37,703 bases of DNA from REEP01 sp964517265 (GTDB taxonomy: Bacteria; Pseudomonadota; Alphaproteobacteria; Rhodospirillales; Defluviicoccaceae). A program made the position numbers and the translations under genes. The stretch is taken from the NCBI GenBank assembly GCA_964517265.1, contig CAZFBS010000030.1:1-37703 (forward strand), given 5' to 3'. The notes under the pieces are model-generated. The model was not told the origin of the DNA. It searched no databases and was given only the letters and a program-made list of their open reading frames with translations. How positions within the stretch are numbered: the stretch's first letter is position 1; the number at the start of each line of letters is the position of its first letter. This document shows positions 33,828 through 37,703 of the stretch, in pieces.

Positions 33828-34853
33828 ATGGCCGAGATAGATTTGGCGGTACTGCCTGAGCGGCCATCCGCGCCGATGACCGACTCTTCGGCCGCGACAC
33901 GTGCTCTGGTCTTTCCAGGGCAAGGCGCCCAGTGCGTCGGTATGGGCCGGGAACTGGCGGCAACGTTTCCGGTCGCGCGAGACGTCTTCGACGAAGTGGA
34001 CCATGCCATCGGCAAACCCCTCACGCGGCTTATGGTCGATGGCCCCGAGGACCAGTTGATCCTGACAGAGAATGCTCAGCCGGCATTAATGGCGGTGGGC
34101 GTTGCGGTGCTGCGGGTGCTCGAGCGCGAGTATGACCTGCCGCTGACCCGCCTTGGCCGGTATGTCGCGGGTCATTCGCTGGGTGAGTATACGGCGCTGA
34201 CGGCGGCCGGAACCTTTTCCCTCAGCGATGCAGCGCGGCTGTTGCGCGTGCGTGGGCTGGCGATGCAGCGTGCCGTTCCGGTCGGGGAGGGGGCGATGGC
34301 GGCGCTGATGGGCGTCGACTTGCGCACGGCGCGGGAAATCGCGGCCGAGGCCACGCATGACACCTATGACGGCTCCGTCTGCGTGGCCGCCAACGACAAC
34401 GCGCCCGGCCAGATCGTCATCAGCGGAACGCGCGCCGCTGTCGCGCGTGCGCTGGAGATTGCGGTTCTGCGCGGCGCCCGGCGGGGCGTCATGCTTCCGG
34501 TCAGTGGCCCGTTCCATTGTCCTCTGATGGCGCCGGTCGCCGAGATCATGCAAGACGCTTTGGCAGGGGTGATGGTGCGGACCCCGCTTGTGCCGTTGAT
34601 CTCCAACATCAGCGCCAGCGAGGTCACCGATCCGGCGGAGATTCGCCGATTGCTGGTGCGGCAGGTGACCAGCATGGTGCGCTGGCGCGAGAGCGTGATG
34701 TACATGCACGCCTGCGGCGTCGACGAACTGATTGAGATTGGGCCCGGCAAGGTCCTCGCAAGTCTCGCCCGGCGGATCGACCGCAGGCTGACTGGAACGC
34801 CGGTTGGCCTCCCTCACGAGATCGATGCGTTCGCACGCACATTCGGCAGATAA
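33828..34853 (+). CDS. fabD: Malonyl-CoA:ACP transacylase
   Basis: Loads malonyl groups onto acyl carrier protein for fatty-acid synthesis. About 341 residues. The acyltransferase motifs ALVFPGQGAQCVGMG, the nucleophile GHSLGEYTALTAAG (Ser at about 117), an Arg-containing RGLAMQRAVPVGEGAM loop and the catalytic His in SGPFHCPLM are all present; EIGPGKVLASLARR closes the family pattern. GTG 33822 is two codons upstream; ATG 33828 with AAGGTG is preferred. Unlike the common arrangement, fabG/acpP/fabF are not next to it. Confidence 0.94.
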   Translation: MAEIDLAVLPERPSAPMTDSSAATRALVFPGQGAQCVGMGRELAATFPVARDVFDEVDHAIGKPLTRLMVDGPEDQLILTENAQPALMAVGVAVLRVLEREYDLPLTRLGRYVAGHSLGEYTALTAAGTFSLSDAARLLRVRGLAMQRAVPVGEGAMAALMGVDLRTAREIAAEATHDTYDGSVCVAANDNAPGQIVISGTRAAVARALEIAVLRGARRGVMLPVSGPFHCPLMAPVAEIMQDALAGVMVRTPLVPLISNISASEVTDPAEIRRLLVRQVTSMVRWRESVMYMHACGVDELIEIGPGKVLASLARRIDRRLTGTPVGLPHEIDAFARTFGR

Positions 34854-34857
34854 GTGA

Positions 34858-34876
34858 CGCCGCCCCTATTGCGGCG
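34858..34876. terminator. Hairpin between convergent fabD and rpoH
   Basis: CGCCGC (34858-34863) and GCGGCG (34871-34876) form a 6-bp stem with a 7-base loop, five bases after the fabD stop. There is no T-run. Confidence 0.3.
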
Positions 34877-34990
34877 GGACGGCTTACGCGATCAAGTCCA
34901 TATCGCGTCGGGCCCCGACAACCCAAGCTGGCCTCGCACCCCGCGCCTTTTCACCCACGCCGCCGCTGCGTGAACCCCGCACCCTCACAC

Positions 34991-35006
34991 AAAAGCCTGT
35001 TCAGGC
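34991..35006 (-). terminator. Short hairpin with T-run at the rpoH 3' end
   Basis: On the minus strand GCCTG AA CAGGC is followed directly by TTTT, overlapping the rpoH stop codon. It is a very small stem, so a weak or partial terminator at best. Confidence 0.3.
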
Positions 35007-35963
35007 AACAGCTTGATTGGGCAGCCCGTCCTGTCCGGTTGCGGCCGCGGCCGAACGAAGCATGATCTTCTTCAGCTTTTCAAAGGCGCGCAGTTCGATC
35101 TGCCTCACTCGCTCCCGCGAAACCCCGTAGCGAACGCTGAGTTCCGCCAGCTTAGGCGGATTATCATTCAGTTTCCGCTCGATCAGAATGTTTCGCTCGC
35201 GGGTGTCGAGTTGTGCTAGCGCGCGCTCCAGTGAGTGCCGCCGCTTGTCGCGCTCGTCCTCCTGGATCATGCGCACTTCCTGATCGTCGCCTTCGCTGAC
35301 GAGGAAATCCTGCCACTCGGAGCCACCTTCGCCGCTGATCGCAACATTCACGGAGACGTCACGCGCCACCAGCCTCTGGTCCATGACGATGACATCGCTT
35401 TCCGCTACGTCCAACTCGGAAGCGATTGCGGTGATCGCTTCCGGCGAGAGGCGCCCTTCGTCTCCAGCCTGATGTTTAGCCCGCAGCCGGCGCAAATTGA
35501 AGAACAGCTTCTTGCGGTTTTCGTTGGTTACCGTCCGTACCAGCGACGACTGCCGCAGCACATAGTCGGTGACGGCGGCACGGATCCACCACATCGCATA
35601 GGTGGCGAGACGGAACCCGCGGTCGACGTCGAACTTGTCCACGGCCTGCATCAAGCCAATGTTTCCCTCCGAAATGAGGTCGGCAAACGGCAGCCCATAT
35701 GCCCGGTAATCACGCGCGATCTTGACCACCAGCCGCTGATAGCCACCGACAAGGCGTTCTGCCGCCTCCGGATCACGGGAATCGCGCCAACGGCGCGCCA
35801 GATCCGCTTCCGTCTCGGCGTCGAGCATCGGATATCGGCGCGCCATCCGCATGTACTGGCTTAGATCCTCGTCGCGCCCACCTCGCCGCTCGTAGGCCAC
35901 GCTCTGTCTTTTGGTCCGATCCTGCCTCTGTTCGCGTCTCACAGCTTCACCCACTTTTCTCAC
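35001..35963 (-). CDS. rpoH: RNA polymerase sigma-32 (heat-shock) factor
   Basis: Directs RNA polymerase to stress promoters. 320 residues: region 1.2/2.1 (DLSQYMRMARRYPMLDAETEADLARRW), region 2.2-2.4 (DLISEGNIGLMQAVDKFDVDRGFRLATYAMWWIRAAVTDYVLRQSSLV with key motifs), the RpoH box (RKKLFFNLRRLRAK) that sets RpoH apart from housekeeping sigma factors, and region 4.2 (YGVSRERVRQIELRAFEKLK). In alphaproteobacteria rpoH is often duplicated; this copy could be RpoH1 or RpoH2. The longest frame begins at GTG 35963; GTG 35954 or 35942 are alternatives. No ribosome-binding site is decisive. Confidence 0.93.
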   Translation of the reverse strand: MRKVGEAVRREQRQDRTKRQSVAYERRGGRDEDLSQYMRMARRYPMLDAETEADLARRWRDSRDPEAAERLVGGYQRLVVKIARDYRAYGLPFADLISEGNIGLMQAVDKFDVDRGFRLATYAMWWIRAAVTDYVLRQSSLVRTVTNENRKKLFFNLRRLRAKHQAGDEGRLSPEAITAIASELDVAESDVIVMDQRLVARDVSVNVAISGEGGSEWQDFLVSEGDDQEVRMIQEDERDKRRHSLERALAQLDTRERNILIERKLNDNPPKLAELSVRYGVSRERVRQIELRAFEKLKKIMLRSAAAATGQDGLPNQAVA

Positions 35964-36075
35964 CCGTCACGCCGCTCTCGAAACGCCCGACGATCTCGGT
36001 ATCGAACTGCAAGTCCTCCCTGGAATAACGTCGCAATGGGCGCCAAGGTTCCGCTACGGACAGCGCTGATCCAAC

Positions 36076-36285
36076 TTATCGTCGTAGATGCCGGCGTTCG
36101 ATCGGCCAACCGGAAAACGCAAATACGTACATCATGATGATGTTGACGATTGGAATCAGCAGCACCAGGACCCACGCTCCCCTGTATCCGGCGCGGCGGA
36201 CGCCATGCCATGCGCCCCACAGCATCAAAACCGCCGGTAGGACGACAAAAATCAGAAGAACAACCGCATCGAACAGGCCTTCCAT
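36076..36285 (-). CDS. Small membrane protein, copy 2 of a tandem pair
   Basis: 69 residues, two hydrophobic helices (about 6-26 and 35-57). It ends AWVLVLLIPIVNIIMMYVFAFSGWPIERR. It shares the pattern LLIP...FAFSxWP with the neighbouring gene, and both have GAGGGAG about ten bases before the ATG. Unknown function, inner membrane. It lies 17 bases downstream of the other copy. Confidence 0.6.
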   Translation of the reverse strand: MEGLFDAVVLLIFVVLPAVLMLWGAWHGVRRAGYRGAWVLVLLIPIVNIIMMYVFAFSGWPIERRHLRR

Positions 36286-36302
36286 AGCGTGCCGCTCCCT
36301 CT

Positions 36303-36494
36303 TCAGTATCCGGGAAACCGGGGCCAGCGGCTAAACCCGAAGATCAGCGTGACGATGACTGGGCCGATTCCCGGGATCAGGGCGAGCAAGGCGAGTGCAG
36401 GAGCCTGCCCCGTCTTGGAGAAAATCTTCCAGGCTGCCACGACGAACAGGACCGAGCCGATCAGCCATCCGCCCACGCTCTCGAACGTCACCAT
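36303..36494 (-). CDS. Small membrane protein, copy 1 of a tandem pair
   Basis: 63 residues, two hydrophobic helices (about 7-24 and 31-52). The end LALLALIPGIGPVIVTLIFGFSRWPRF parallels the end of the downstream gene. Start ATG 36494 with GAGGGAG ten bases before. No family name recognised; likely duplicated mini membrane proteins of inner-membrane location. Confidence 0.6.
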   Translation of the reverse strand: MVTFESVGGWLIGSVLFVVAAWKIFSKTGQAPALALLALIPGIGPVIVTLIFGFSRWPRFPGY

Positions 36495-36672
36495 CGTTCG
36501 TTTCTCCCTCGTCCAGCCATCCGCTCACGGCTGCCGCCAGATCCCTGCAGGCGCGCGGGTTCTTTCACTCCGGGACACCGCATACGCTCTCAGGCTCTGG
36601 CTTGACGGCCTCATCTGTCATCGGCAATCTGCCCCTGGCCAATGCAACTCTGGTCGACTGGGGCTTTGGCCA

Positions 36673-37632
36673 ATGTGGGCGGAAAAAGGATTGCCGCAAG
36701 TGGATCGCTCAGAGCCGGGCAGGGGCGGGAAGTTCTTCCCTCCCGGCACGTTGCTTGAGATCGCCGATCGCCAGTCGGAGCGGGCCCGTCAGGTACACGC
36801 GCTTGAGCCGTTCGCCACCACCGAACGGCATCTTGTCGACAGCGGCGTTCGTTTCGTCGTGCGCAGAGCAGAGAGCTTGGCGCGCAAGACCACCGGCACT
36901 CGGGACGCAGGCCGTACGGCAGAGCAGACCAATCCGTTCATCGATTATGACCCAAACCTGTTCGTGGCGGACATTTCAGTGACGCACATCTGTCTGCTCA
37001 ACAAGTTCCCGGTGATGGCCAACCATCTTTTGATCGTCACCCGGGTGCTGGAGTGCCAGGAAGATGCGCTCACAGCCCGAGATTTCGAGGCGTTGTGCAC
37101 GTGCTTGGCGGATCTCGACGGTCTGGGGTTCTACAATGGTGGCAAGCTTGCGGGCGCCAGCCAACCACACAAGCACCTGCAGCTGGTCCCGCTTCCTCTT
37201 GCCCGCGAAGGGCCACCGCTGCCGATGGAGTCGGCTATTGCAGCGGCGCATCCGGCCGGAGGAATGGATGCGGTTCCTGGTCTGCCGTTCCGACACGCGC
37301 TGGCATGGCTGGAGCCGCGGCTTTTTGACCGGCCTGCGATGGCGGCGGCGAAGATCCATTGCGCCTACGGTGAGCTGTTGGCTGCCGTGTTTGCATCCGA
37401 TGGTGCCCCGCTTCCCGCTCGGCGCCAGCCGGGCGCGTACAATCTGCTGGTGACCCGACGCTGGATGCTGCTGGTTCCACGGTCGGCAGAGAAATTCGCG
37501 TCAATCCCGATCAATGCCCTCGGCTATGCCGGCTCGTTTTTCATCTGGAGCGATGATCAGTGGGACGCCCTCAGGACGCACGGGCCGATAACGATCCTGG
37601 CGGCAGTGGCGCGACCCCGTTTGCATCCTTGA
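36673..37632 (+). CDS. ATP adenylyltransferase (Ap4A phosphorylase type)
   Basis: Predicted to phosphorolyse diadenosine tetraphosphate to ADP and ATP. About 319 residues. The N-domain matches the family: FVVRRAESLARK, NPFIDYDPNLFVADISVTHICLLNKFPV and NHLLIVTR. The active site is the HIT-like motif GASQPHKHLQLVPLPL (His166, His168, Gln170 by this start), preceded by FYNGGKLAG. The C-domain has GAYNLLVTRRWMLLVPRSAEKF and the final helical segment. ATG 36673 is a possible start; GTG 36700 has AAGGA nine bases upstream and may be the real one. An in-frame extension upstream (to 36289) is not family-like. Divergent from the mini membrane genes. Confidence 0.92.
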   Translation: MWAEKGLPQVDRSEPGRGGKFFPPGTLLEIADRQSERARQVHALEPFATTERHLVDSGVRFVVRRAESLARKTTGTRDAGRTAEQTNPFIDYDPNLFVADISVTHICLLNKFPVMANHLLIVTRVLECQEDALTARDFEALCTCLADLDGLGFYNGGKLAGASQPHKHLQLVPLPLAREGPPLPMESAIAAAHPAGGMDAVPGLPFRHALAWLEPRLFDRPAMAAAKIHCAYGELLAAVFASDGAPLPARRQPGAYNLLVTRRWMLLVPRSAEKFASIPINALGYAGSFFIWSDDQWDALRTHGPITILAAVARPRLHP

Positions 37633-37703
37633 TGATCGTTTTTGGTGATCTTCAGTGAGGGCATTGGCCGGATGAAGGTCTGGCTGCGGGTTTGACTGCG
37701 GCC

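Overview
The window is 37.7 kb of GC-rich bacterial chromosome, densely coding, with typical alphaproteobacterial housekeeping genes: a PhaR-type polyhydroxyalkanoate (PHA) repressor, an RpoH sigma factor with its RpoH box, a DUF6460 membrane protein, a Tat-exported DUF882 protein and an EF-1alpha-like CysNC. I read it as an alphaproteobacterium, most likely of the Rhodospirillales, that stores PHA. The exact genus cannot be read from the sequence. I see no tRNA, rRNA, CRISPR array, insertion sequence or phage gene. Everything looks chromosomal.

Left part (1-18.6 kb), mostly minus strand. A GDP-mannose synthesis enzyme (manC) follows a two-gene sulfate-activation unit (cysD-cysNC) of a divergent type. 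Then hbd (3-hydroxybutyryl-CoA dehydrogenase) is divergent from phaR, with TGC-rich palindromes between them. A lone XRE regulator precedes a queuosine block (queA-tgt overlapping by ATGA, then a small DUF1269-like protein, then queG whose start codon is non-canonical). Next come an ABM-domain protein plus iron alcohol dehydrogenase pair (plus strand), two cell-wall enzymes (DUF882 and L,D-transpeptidase), and a large MscS-family channel.

Centre (18.8-32.9 kb), plus strand. A CPA1-type cation/proton antiporter with a cyclic-nucleotide-binding-like tail is followed by the most remarkable part of the window. A near-consensus promoter (TTGACA-N17-TATTTT) precedes twelve tightly packed genes. The first four are a complete biotin-dependent Na+-translocating methylmalonyl-CoA-type decarboxylase (mmdA-mmdD-mmdC-mmdB). 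Then comes an unknown two-helix membrane protein, and then a complete Mrp/Mbh-like multisubunit cation/proton antiporter in the order E, F, G, [A-C-terminus+B fusion], C, [two antiporter modules fused], third antiporter module. The inferred logic is a sodium cycle: decarboxylation exports Na+, and the adjacent antiporter interconverts the Na+ and H+ gradients. Together with the nearby PHA genes this fits a cell that makes propionyl-CoA from succinate, perhaps for 3-hydroxyvalerate-containing polymer; that last link is only inference.

Right part (32.9-37.7 kb). A basic conserved protein of unknown function, fabD, rpoH, two tandem related mini-membrane proteins, and an Ap4A phosphorylase-type ATP adenylyltransferase.
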